In this document: one piece after another, positions 54,501 to 61,712 of the stretch
Position numbering within the stretch: the stretch's first letter is position 1
Layout: each line of letters begins with the position of its first letter
Source: Acidobacteriota bacterium
GTDB lineage: Bacteria > Acidobacteriota > Blastocatellia > Pyrinomonadales > Pyrinomonadaceae
Reading direction: 5' to 3'
Assembly (NCBI GenBank): GCA_003223935.1
Contig: QHXQ01000027.1
Location: 1 to 64,000, forward strand
DNA length: 64,000 bases
Program-made: the position numbers and the translations under genes
The notes under the pieces: model-generated
Seen by the model: only the letters and a program-made list of their open reading frames with translations
What the model was told of the DNA's origin: nothing
Databases searched by the model: none

Positions 54501-54885
54501 CCCGGGCCCGAAAGTGATGCTTACTAACGGCTACGCCGGTTCGGGCGGCGATGCGTTTCCCTATTACTTCCGCGAGCGCGGGCTTGGGCGCATCTTCGGC
54601 ACGACCACCTGGGGCGGTCTGATCGGACTCTCCGGCAATCCGCAACTTGCGGACGGCGGGACACTCAGCACGCCGGCTTTTCGCTTCCTTGACCTGCAAG
54701 GACATTGGGCGGTTGAAGGCGTGGGCGTTGACCCGGACACCGAAGTTGTTGACAGCCCCGAAGCGCTCGCGCGTGGCGAAGACCCGACGCTCAATGCCGC
54801 AGTGCAGTATCTATTGGACGAGTTGCGGCGCAATCCGCCGCCGCGCGTCACGCCGCCCGCACCGCCCGTCATGCGTCAGCCTTAA
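51517..54885 (+). CDS. secreted tricorn-type S41 protease
   Basis: 1122 residues. Signal peptide [18 protein letters not shown]. About 30-620 hold two beta-propellers made of WD40/PD40 repeats ([60 protein letters not shown]). A Pro-rich linker lies near 565-600. A C1-like core domain precedes the PDZ domain (about 800-890) and the S41 protease domain with the nucleophile serine in [10 protein letters not shown] (Ser1009). Tricorn proteins degrade peptides; this one is exported. The strong AAGGAG lies just before the ATG. Confidence 0.95.
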   Translation: [1122 protein letters not shown]

Positions 54886-55016
54886 GCGCGCGCCGAGACG
54901 TGTCGCATTCGTCGGCACGGCATCGTGTTTGCTGTCCGTCCTGTATCACGCCTTTGCGCGTTCGATTAGCGTGCAGGGTTCGGCACGAAACACGTAACCA
55001 AAAGGGAGGGACAGGT

Positions 55017-55478
55017 ATGGACGCATTCACGCTCTTGAAGAATGACCACGCGGAGGCTGCCGACGTGCTCCAAAAACTCGCCGCCACCGACGAGGACGCC
55101 GCCGCCGAGCGCCAACAACTCTTCAACAAACTGAAAACGGCGCTCGACATCCACGCGCACATCGAAGAGACGATCTTCTATCCCGTGCTCAAACAAGAGG
55201 CCGAGACGCGCGAGATCACGCTCGAAGCCTACGACGAGCACAAAGAGATCAAAGACCTGCTCAAGCAACTGTCCGGCACAGAGCCGACCGGCAACGCTTG
55301 GGACAATCTCGTTGGCGATCTAAAACGCACCGTCGAGCATCACGTCAAAGAGGAAGAGACCGAGATGTTCCCGAAGGCGAGCGCCGTGTTCAGCCAGCAA
55401 CAACTCGAAGACCTCGGCACACGCATGCAACAAGAGAAACAACGCCAGCAACAACAGAAAGCCGCCTCTGCGCGCTGA
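55017..55478 (+). CDS. hemerythrin-domain protein
   Basis: 153 residues from ATG 55017 with AAAGGGAGGG upstream (the frame is open from 54900). A four-helix hemerythrin/HHE fold is visible with iron ligands His in LLKNDHAEA, DIHAHIEETIFYP, EAYDEHKEIKD and VEHHVKEEETEMFP, with Glu ligands beside them. It should bind a di-iron centre for O2, NO or iron. The tail is Gln-rich. A heptamer hairpin follows directly. Confidence 0.9.
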   Translation: MDAFTLLKNDHAEAADVLQKLAATDEDAAAERQQLFNKLKTALDIHAHIEETIFYPVLKQEAETREITLEAYDEHKEIKDLLKQLSGTEPTGNAWDNLVGDLKRTVEHHVKEEETEMFPKASAVFSQQQLEDLGTRMQQEKQRQQQQKAASAR

Positions 55479-55483
55479 AAAAA

Positions 55484-55538
55484 ATGTCAGATGCTGGATG
55501 CTCTTTGTCTGTAAACACCAGCATCCAGCGTCTGACAT
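55484..55538. repeat. heptamer-like inverted repeat after the hemerythrin gene
   Basis: Arms 55484-55502 and 55520-55538 pair at 18 of 19 positions (built from GCTGGAT/GTCAGAT-type words) with a 17-base loop. An A-run lies before it. It could act as a terminator. Confidence 0.8.
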
Positions 55539-56142
55539 CAGACATCTGCTCATTTATTGTTGCCGCTCACTTAACTATTGCACTCTCAATCAAAGCGATG
55601 TCCCTCGGAACTCACCAAACACAGGCGTCAAAGAGATTGATCAAGCCGTAGCAGCTTGCTACAGCCTCGTCAAAGACTGCTACAGCCCCATCAATAACTC
55701 CTACAGGGCGATCAATAACTGCTACAGCCCCATCAAAGAGTGCTACAGCCCTATCAAAGACTGCTACGGGGCGATCAAAGACTCTGACAGTGCCATCAAA
55801 GACTGCTACGGGGCTATCAAAGAGTGCTACAGCCTCGTCAATAACTCCTACAGCCCCGTCAAAGACTGCTACGGTGCCGTCAATCTCTTTGATCGTGCCA
55901 TCAAAGTCTTTGATCGCGTCGTCAAAGACTTTGACGGGGCGGTAGCAGAGCTTGAGCGTAGCCTCGCGCCTTGTCACCACGCCCGTACCCGCGCTTTGAG
56001 GTGCACAGCACAGGCGCGCAACGCATCTCTAAGCTTAGCCTTGCGCCCGCTCAACTTGCGCCGCCGCCTAGCGCGTGAAGCCTTCAAGATTATGGCAAAG
56101 GACAACGATGAAAGAAGGCATGCTATCGAGGCGTCGGGTTGA
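55498..56142 (+). CDS. possible heptad-repeat protein (low confidence)
   Basis: 214 codons. The start codon is in the preceding hairpin, with no good ribosome site. The middle (46 residues in) consists of 15 heptads such as CYSPIKD, CYGAIKD and FDRAIKV, which give a hydrophobic 3-4 spacing fit for a coiled coil. The flanks look non-coding. The opposite strand is open over the same array (55612-55980, GTG start) with heptads such as AVFDGAV, so the strand is undecided. A terminator at 56184-56210 on the plus strand slightly favours this one. Confidence 0.25.
   Translation: MLFVCKHQHPASDIRHLLIYCCRSLNYCTLNQSDVPRNSPNTGVKEIDQAVAACYSLVKDCYSPINNSYRAINNCYSPIKECYSPIKDCYGAIKDSDSAIKDCYGAIKECYSLVNNSYSPVKDCYGAVNLFDRAIKVFDRVVKDFDGAVAELERSLAPCHHARTRALRCTAQARNASLSLALRPLNLRRRLAREAFKIMAKDNDERRHAIEASG
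55636..55950. repeat. 21-bp tandem repeat array (15 units)
   Basis: Exactly 15 units of 21 bases with no spacers. The units are of the form TGCTACAGCCCCATCAAAGAC, with variants TTTGATCGTGCCATCAAAGTC near the right end. Both strands are open across the whole array and both encode heptads. Units vary mainly at fixed positions, which suggests repeated unequal exchange. Same period as the array at 14596-14847 but unrelated in sequence. Confidence 0.92.
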
Positions 56143-56183
56143 ATGAGTTAGATGGCCGACCATTGGAGATGCAGATAGCTTAG

Positions 56184-56210
56184 AAGAGCGACAATTAAGC
56201 CGCTCTTTTC
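56184..56210 (+). terminator. candidate intrinsic terminator
   Basis: AAGAGCG and CGCTCTT pair over a 10-base loop, followed by TTC TATTT on the plus strand. It may end transcription through the array or from the small gene on the other strand. Confidence 0.55.
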
Positions 56211-56235
56211 TATTTGTTTCATCAATAGCCTAGAA

Positions 56236-56445
56236 TCATGCTTTTTTTGAAAATCCCTCTTCGGATTCAGACGAATATTCGACTTTCCAGCCGTGTCTTT
56301 CATATTCAGATGCGATATGGCTGTCCTTATCACGTATCGAACCATTACTGCCTCGATGCGTCACGCTTCCGTCCTTATGAGTTTTATGACAATGGTCAGA
56401 CTTAGTCGAAGACTTGTCTCCTAACAATCCACTTTTTTTGCTCAT
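56236..56445 (-). CDS. small hydrophilic hypothetical protein
   Basis: 69 residues with a good GGGAGGTAA ribosome site. Very polar: lysine-, serine- and histidine-rich (SSTKSDHCHKTHKDGSVTHR), no membrane segment, no known domain. Its start lies only three bases after the stop of the GAF-like gene upstream, so the two form an operon in an AT-richer stretch. Confidence 0.6.
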   Translation of the reverse strand: MSKKSGLLGDKSSTKSDHCHKTHKDGSVTHRGSNGSIRDKDSHIASEYERHGWKVEYSSESEEGFSKKA

Positions 56446-56448
56446 GAC

Positions 56449-57111
56449 TTACCTCCCTCTCAATTTTAGCAATTCAGCAAAGAAAGGCGCAAATTTCTGC
56501 GCTTTCTCGAAACTGTTTGGATGCTCAAAAGTTGACAGCTTGTTACTGTCGCAATATAGCATCCCTACAGTATTACGCTTCTCATCTTTGATTATCAGAG
56601 CACAATATGCACGGCGATCTTGCGTTAATTTACGAGCATCATCTTTCGTGAATCCCCATCTCGTCACCATTTGAGATTGGAAAAATTCAGTAGATGAGTA
56701 ATTTAAATCTTTCAGAAGTTCTATTCGGTGCTCATCTTCTCGATAAGCTCTCCCTATTATTCCCTTGCTTGAGTGAACCTTATTGCCACGCCCGCCACGC
56801 CCGCTTGGCATATAGCTCGTGATCTGCTTTAGATACTCACCTCTTTTGGTAGGTACATAAATTGCGCAACGAATATTCTCATCCGGCGGGAACTCCATCG
56901 CGCTATGAAACGCCTCCAAAGCAGCTTCTAGCGCAGCTATATCATAACGACCCGGATATAATATGAAAGCAACGAAAGATATACATAACACAACCCAACC
57001 TGTCCCATACCAGGGATAATCATTTTTGAGGAAGAGTGCGAGACCTGCTGAAGCTGCGAGTGTGCCAAAAGTAGAGAACCAAAATCTATTTTCGCGTAAT
57101 CTTTGTATCAA
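56449..57111 (-). CDS. membrane protein with GAF-like domain
   Basis: 220 residues in an AT-richer segment than the rest of the window. Two membrane helices open it (WFSTFGTLAASAGLALFL and GWVVLCISFVAFILY, about 8-50). A cytoplasmic domain follows with CAIYVPTKRGEYLKQITSYM, SSKGIIGRAYREDE and AYCALIIKDEKRNTVGMLYC, which has the strand order and GxxG features of a GAF sensor domain. It could bind a nucleotide or small ligand. First of a two-gene unit; probably horizontally acquired. Confidence 0.7.
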   Translation of the reverse strand: MIQRLRENRFWFSTFGTLAASAGLALFLKNDYPWYGTGWVVLCISFVAFILYPGRYDIAALEAALEAFHSAMEFPPDENIRCAIYVPTKRGEYLKQITSYMPSGRGGRGNKVHSSKGIIGRAYREDEHRIELLKDLNYSSTEFFQSQMVTRWGFTKDDARKLTQDRRAYCALIIKDEKRNTVGMLYCDSNKLSTFEHPNSFEKAQKFAPFFAELLKLRGR

Positions 57112-57326
57112 TGAGGTTACGATTCAATAAACTAAAGTGGTGAAAAGCAGGCTGAACTTTACGCATAAATTGTCTTGTGGTCAACAATGAAATTACAAAA
57201 TAAGTCGGGGTAGGGAATTTCTATCTATGATTAGGACAAGGCTACCTAACGCACCTTGACTGGTTAACATCCAAGCCACCTGTTACATTACACGGGTCGA
57301 ACCCAAGCGTTTTTTTCGGAGGATTC
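57112..57326. other. intergenic region before the M28 peptidase
   Basis: 215 bases, AT-rich in its left half. It should hold the promoters of the GAF-like gene (minus strand) and the peptidase (TTGACT near 57257). CGGAGG lies before the ATG at 57327. Confidence 0.35.
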
Positions 57327-59024
57327 ATGCGTAGCTCGAAGCTGCTCAGCCTGTGTCTGACCTGCCTGCTGTTATTTGTTTACAGTCCGCTTGCCCTCGC
57401 GCAGACGCAGACCACAGCACACGCGCCCGCGCCCGCTCTGCCGCCCGCAGAGACGAAGGCGGCTGAGCGCATTACGGCGGCGCGTCTGAGCGAACGGCTC
57501 TACTACGTCGCGTCTGACGAGATGGACGGGCGCGACACGCCTTCGCCCGGTCTCGACGCGACGGCCAAGTTCATCGCCGGCAATCTCAAACGTTGGGGCA
57601 TCAAACCCGGCGGCGATGACGGCACATACTTTCAACGCATCCCCTTGCGCCGCACCAAAGTTGATCAAGCGCAGACGCACGCCGAGTTTGGCGACCACGC
57701 CTTGAAAGTCGGCACAGACTTTCTGCCCGCCAATCAATCGGGCGCGGGCGAAGGCGCGCTCGTCTATGCCGGCGATGGTTGGTACGTCCCGGCGAAGAAC
57801 ATCAACCCTTATCAACACGTGGACGTGCGCGACCGTGTCATCATCGCCAACATGGGCCGCCCCGCCAACATCACGCGCGCCGACCTGCGCGGCAAACCCG
57901 GCGTTGATTGGGCCGACCCCGCAACCTACGGGCAGGCGCACGGCGCACGCGCAGTGATCCTGATCCCGGCCGCGCGCGACTTGAACGATTGGTGGAACAG
58001 GCGTCTGAGTGCGCTTGAGCGTGGCTCGTTCATGGTTGAAAGCCCGTCTGACACGCCGGCCGGCACACAAGCCGAACGACCAATCCCCACCATCTATGCT
58101 TCGGTCGCGTTGCTCAATACGCTCTTCGCCGGTGAGACGCTTTCCGGCTCTGATGTCCTAACCGCCGCGCAGGAAGGGCACACGAATGCGCCCTTCGCGC
58201 TCGCTCCGAACAAGGTCTTGCGCTTGGCTGTGAACGTGACGACCGAGCGACAGTTCACGCAGAACGTCGTCGGCATGCTCGAAGGCCGCGACAAGACGCT
58301 CAAGCAGGAGTACGTCGCGCTCGGCGCGCATTACGACCACATCGGCGACGCGACTAAGGGGGGTCAGTGCGGGACTGTCAACGGCGACAACATCTGCAAC
58401 GGTGCGGACGACGACGGCTCCGGCACCGTCTCCATCCTGACCATCGCCGAAGCCTTTGCGAAGGGGCCACGCCCCGCGCGCTCGATCCTCTTCGTCTGGC
58501 ACTGCGGCGAGGAGAAGGGCTTGTGGGGATCGCAATACTTCACAGAGCACCCGACCATCCCGCTCAAACAGGTGGTCGCGCAACTCAACATAGACATGAT
58601 CGGGCGCAGCAGAAAAGAGGGCGATACCAACCCTTTGAACCGCGAGTTATCCGGCCCCGACGAAATCTACGTCATCGGCTCGAAGATGATGAGCACACAG
58701 TTGGGCGACCTAAGTGAGCGCGTCAATCACGCCTTTCTGAACATCGCCTTCAACTACAAGTACGACGACCCGCACGACCCGAACCGCTTCTTCTTCCGCT
58801 CGGATCATTTCAACTATGCGCACAAAGGCATCCCCATCATCTTCTACTTCGACGGCGTGCACGAGGACTATCATCGCCCCACAGACTCGCCCGATAAGAT
58901 CGACTACAACAAGATGCAGAACGTCGCCCGCACCGTCTTCCTCACTGCCGAAGAACTAGCCAACGCCCCCACGCGCCCCGTCGTGGACAAACAACTACCG
59001 GCGGAGTTAACGGCCGAACGATAA
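57327..59024 (+). CDS. secreted M28-family zinc aminopeptidase with PA-like insert
   Basis: 565 residues. Signal peptide LLSLCLTCLLLFVYSPLALA. The N-terminal half includes a protease-associated-like insert (about 140-250: GALVYAGDGWYVPAKNINPY). The M28 catalytic domain has the di-zinc ligands: H335/D337 in GAHYDHIG, D361-D363 in NGADDDGSG, E395-E396 in WHCGEEKGLW, D423 in NIDMIG and the histidine of HRPTDSPDK. It is an exported aminopeptidase. A 13-base-pair hairpin follows the gene. Confidence 0.93.
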   Translation: MRSSKLLSLCLTCLLLFVYSPLALAQTQTTAHAPAPALPPAETKAAERITAARLSERLYYVASDEMDGRDTPSPGLDATAKFIAGNLKRWGIKPGGDDGTYFQRIPLRRTKVDQAQTHAEFGDHALKVGTDFLPANQSGAGEGALVYAGDGWYVPAKNINPYQHVDVRDRVIIANMGRPANITRADLRGKPGVDWADPATYGQAHGARAVILIPAARDLNDWWNRRLSALERGSFMVESPSDTPAGTQAERPIPTIYASVALLNTLFAGETLSGSDVLTAAQEGHTNAPFALAPNKVLRLAVNVTTERQFTQNVVGMLEGRDKTLKQEYVALGAHYDHIGDATKGGQCGTVNGDNICNGADDDGSGTVSILTIAEAFAKGPRPARSILFVWHCGEEKGLWGSQYFTEHPTIPLKQVVAQLNIDMIGRSRKEGDTNPLNRELSGPDEIYVIGSKMMSTQLGDLSERVNHAFLNIAFNYKYDDPHDPNRFFFRSDHFNYAHKGIPIIFYFDGVHEDYHRPTDSPDKIDYNKMQNVARTVFLTAEELANAPTRPVVDKQLPAELTAER

Positions 59025-59056
59025 ATGTGCGCAGACAAACGCGCCGTTATCATCGT

Positions 59057-59087
59057 GCGCGCAGTTGATCAAGCATCAACTGCGCGC
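59057..59087. terminator. perfect hairpin after the M28 peptidase
   Basis: GCGCGCAGTTGAT pairs perfectly with its complement over a five-base loop. There is no T-run, so it may be a processing stop or barrier rather than a classic terminator. Confidence 0.6.
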
Positions 59088-59126
59088 GCGTCTGCACACA
59101 AACGTAGCGCACACCTGCGCCGCTTC

Positions 59127-59154
59127 TTGACACTTCGTTTTCGCCCCGTATAAT
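59127..59154 (+). promoter_or_regulatory. promoter of tRNA-Lys
   Basis: TTGACA (59127-59132), 16 bases, TATAAT (59149-59154): both boxes are perfect. The tRNA begins 17 bases after the -10 box. Confidence 0.85.
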
Positions 59155-59170
59155 TCCCTTACCCATTCAG

Positions 59171-59243
59171 GGGCCGTTAGCTCAGTTGGTAGAGCAGATG
59201 ACTCTTAATCATCGGGTCGGAGGTTCGATCCCTCCACGGCCCA
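59171..59243 (+). tRNA. tRNA-Lys (anticodon CTT)
   Basis: 73 bases. The acceptor stem GGGCCGT pairs with ACGGCCC, with a TAGCTCAGTTGGTAGAGC D-arm, anticodon loop CTCTTAA with anticodon CTT, and T-loop TTCGATC. Discriminator A, no encoded CCA. Reads AAG codons. It is the last standard gene before the vWA/tubulin-like operon. Confidence 0.96.
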
Positions 59244-59262
59244 TCATCAAAGGCAGTCGCAT

Positions 59263-59290
59263 AAGGGCGTCTTCACGGACGCCCTTTTCA
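59263..59290 (+). terminator. terminator of tRNA-Lys
   Basis: AAGGGCGTC, six-base loop, GACGCCCTT, then TTC. A clear tRNA terminator. Confidence 0.85.
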
Positions 59291-59745
59291 CTTAATGGAA
59301 CAGCCCGCCATGCAACGAACCAAGCGCTGCGCCATCCTGCGCTGGAAAGAGCGCCACAATGAATGTGGCCAGTCAAGGCCCGCCCTAAGTTTGCCGTAGC
59401 TGATTTCTCAGCAATTATTTTATTGACTTAGTCTAGCTTTGCGGGTAACCTTCGCAGCCGCATTACAGAGAGTTGGCGAGTCGCATTCGCCGATTGTCCT
59501 TCGACGGGTTGCGCCTACACGCACCTCGCGAGGGGTGATAAATCCAAATGAAGCCGGTGCCTGTATCGCCCACAGACGACATGAGCACTGCCGCATCTTA
59601 GCGCTGCTGCCTCAGAGCTACAATCACGAAGCCAAATTTCAAAGTGATTGCGAGTTCGATAGGCACGCCGCTGGTTTCATCAACCTGTTGGCGAGTAGTT
59701 CGCTTTGAAACTCAAAACCTGTCGCGTTTATGCCTGCGGACAATT
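59291..59745 (+). other. non-coding region upstream of the vWA operon
   Basis: About 450 bases with no convincing gene; short open frames (such as 59439-59708) lack ribosome sites and good codon pattern. A TTGACT-17-TAACCT promoter candidate lies at 59423-59451. This should contain the operon promoter. Confidence 0.4.
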
Positions 59746-61266
59746 ATGAAGAGGAAACTCTGCTTGAAGGGACGGCTGATACGCATTGCGGCGATCTGCT
59801 TGCTATTGACGGTCTGCCTGAGCGGCTGCGGCGGTGAGGACCCACCCGATTGGGAAGAGGCCGGCGTGGCCATTACGTCGCCGCCAACACCGCCAGGGCC
59901 GCCGACAACCGATCAACTGGTCGTCTATCTCGACACCAGTGGGAGCATGGCCGGTTACGTTACGCCGAACGGGCAGAATGTGTTTGGGCTGACGTTGCGC
60001 GCGTTGCGCGATGTTGCCACCTCGTTCAAACCGGCCGTGCAGGTTTCTGTGCGCCACGTGGAGGCCGTCGTGAAAGACCCCGATCCGGATGGCGCGTTGG
60101 CGCTGCAAAAAGCGTCCATCACGAACATCTACCACGGGGGCGATACTGATCTGGCTGGCGCATTCAGTTCTTTCGCTCCGAAATACGCGCAGGCAGCGGC
60201 GCAATCGTCCCCGACCAAACAAGCGAACGGCAACAGCGCGCCGGCCGAAGAGTCGGCGGCAGATGCTCAGCCGCTGGCGCGCTATCACATCCTGATCACT
60301 GATGGAGTGCAGTCCACCAAAGTACAGAACACTAAGCAAGGTTGTTTGAAAGGCTCAGACGCAACCTGTGTCCGGGAGAAGATCATCGAGTTGATCAAAC
60401 AAGGTTGGGGCGGTTACGTGATCGGCTTGCGCAGCCAGTTTCACGGCAACATATATTCTCAGGTCAATAACGATGCTCCGATTCCTTACAACACCACCGA
60501 AGGCAATTGGAAGCGCTATCGTCCGTTCTATCTCTACATCTTTTCGCCCGACCGCGCCGCCCTCGACGAATTTGTGGATGTGCTGCGTGAGCGGCTGCGG
60601 CCGATTGCCAGCGGCCCTGAAGCGATGCGTGTTCTGGCGCTCACTTCGCCTTACGCCACCACTGCGGCCAAGGCCGAGATCGTCGTCCCCGCAGAATCGA
60701 AAGATGCCGTCGAACAGACCAACGGACAGGGTGACGATCCGACGCGCTTTACTCTTGAAGTTAATAGCGACCGCGAAGAAACCTCGCCAGCGCCCATCAC
60801 CATCGCCATCAACATGCCGTGGTCAAGTTTCGTCCGCGACAGCGGCACGCCGGAGGAGTTGACCAAGTTGCTGCGCTGGGAGACCGAGGTGCAGCATGCG
60901 CCCGCAGGTGGCAATGCTGCCGCCGAAGACCCCAGCCGGCGTTACGCAGTCCTCAAGCTGAAGAACGACACGGGCGAGCCGACGCTCGACGATCAAGGAC
61001 GGATCACGTTGCAAGCGACGGTCGGCTGGCCACGCAGCACGGCTAAGCCGGGCTGGCGCGTCTATCGGCTGCAAAGTCGGCTCGATCTCAGCGTGGGGCA
61101 CGAACCGTTGCCTTGGATCAAACGCTGGTCAACCGATCTGGACACAACGGCCGAGGCGGGCGACCGGACGCTCAACTTGGAAAGCGTCTTGACCGGGTTG
61201 TGGCGCAATCCGATCCTCGAACAGCAGATGGTGACGACCATGTATCTGCGCGTCGGGCCGCAATGA
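59746..61266 (+). CDS. vWA-domain lipoprotein, first gene of the tubulin-like operon
   Basis: 506 residues from ATG 59746. Signal peptide II with the lipobox LSGC (Cys28), so it is anchored to a membrane. A von Willebrand A domain begins at QLVVYLDTSGSMAGYV, with the MIDAS metal site D63-x-S65-x-S67. It continues through IYHGGDTDLAGAFSSF and YHILITDGVQSTKV to about residue 240. The rest is beta-rich. The MIDAS suggests metal-dependent binding of a partner protein at the membrane. Followed by a small membrane protein and a tubulin-like GTPase with short gaps, so the three act together. Confidence 0.88.
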   Translation: MKRKLCLKGRLIRIAAICLLLTVCLSGCGGEDPPDWEEAGVAITSPPTPPGPPTTDQLVVYLDTSGSMAGYVTPNGQNVFGLTLRALRDVATSFKPAVQVSVRHVEAVVKDPDPDGALALQKASITNIYHGGDTDLAGAFSSFAPKYAQAAAQSSPTKQANGNSAPAEESAADAQPLARYHILITDGVQSTKVQNTKQGCLKGSDATCVREKIIELIKQGWGGYVIGLRSQFHGNIYSQVNNDAPIPYNTTEGNWKRYRPFYLYIFSPDRAALDEFVDVLRERLRPIASGPEAMRVLALTSPYATTAAKAEIVVPAESKDAVEQTNGQGDDPTRFTLEVNSDREETSPAPITIAINMPWSSFVRDSGTPEELTKLLRWETEVQHAPAGGNAAAEDPSRRYAVLKLKNDTGEPTLDDQGRITLQATVGWPRSTAKPGWRVYRLQSRLDLSVGHEPLPWIKRWSTDLDTTAEAGDRTLNLESVLTGLWRNPILEQQMVTTMYLRVGPQ

Positions 61267-61294
61267 TCTCAGATTTTGTGATGGAGGATAAACG

Positions 61295-61696
61295 ATGCTC
61301 GCTTACGTTTTTCTGTCGAACGATTTCCTGCGCTTCTTCACAGAGGATCGCAGCATCCGCGGCTGGGAAGACACGGCGACGAGTTGGCTTATCACGGGGC
61401 TGGTGGTCGCAGTGGTGTGCGCGGGCGTGATGCTGTTCTACAAGCTGTTCCAGAAGAGATCGGCCGGCAATATCAAAGAGCAGACGTGGAGTCGCGGCGA
61501 GACGATTCTGCTGATGTTGGCCGGACTGATCCCTGTGTTCATCTGTATTCTGGTCGTTTGGTATGCCACCTCAAACTTCTACAAAGTCATAGGCATGCCG
61601 GGCTTATTCAAAGGCATCGTGTTCGCGTGGTTGTTGTATTTGCTCTTCATGGTCATCGGCCATCTGGCCAGCCCGTGGCGGCGCGAGTTGATATAA
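61295..61696 (+). CDS. small membrane protein of the vWA/tubulin-like operon
   Basis: 133 residues with GGAGG before the ATG. Three membrane helices (SWLITGLVVAVVCAGVMLFY; TILLMLAGLIPVFICILVVW; GIVFAWLLYLLFMVIGHL) with a basic loop (LFQKRSAGNIKEQ). No enzyme motif. It starts 28 bases after the vWA gene and ends 16 bases before the tubulin-like gene. It could anchor or position the GTPase at the membrane; inferred from order only. Confidence 0.75.
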   Translation: MLAYVFLSNDFLRFFTEDRSIRGWEDTATSWLITGLVVAVVCAGVMLFYKLFQKRSAGNIKEQTWSRGETILLMLAGLIPVFICILVVWYATSNFYKVIGMPGLFKGIVFAWLLYLLFMVIGHLASPWRRELI

Positions 61697-61712
61697 GGAG
61701 GCGCAGAGAGAG

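Noticed and set aside
55636-55950. Second regular array considered as CRISPR
   Set aside because: 21-base units without spacers; no cas genes.
59439-59708. 89-codon open frame before the vWA operon
   Set aside because: No ribosome site, atypical composition and no domain.
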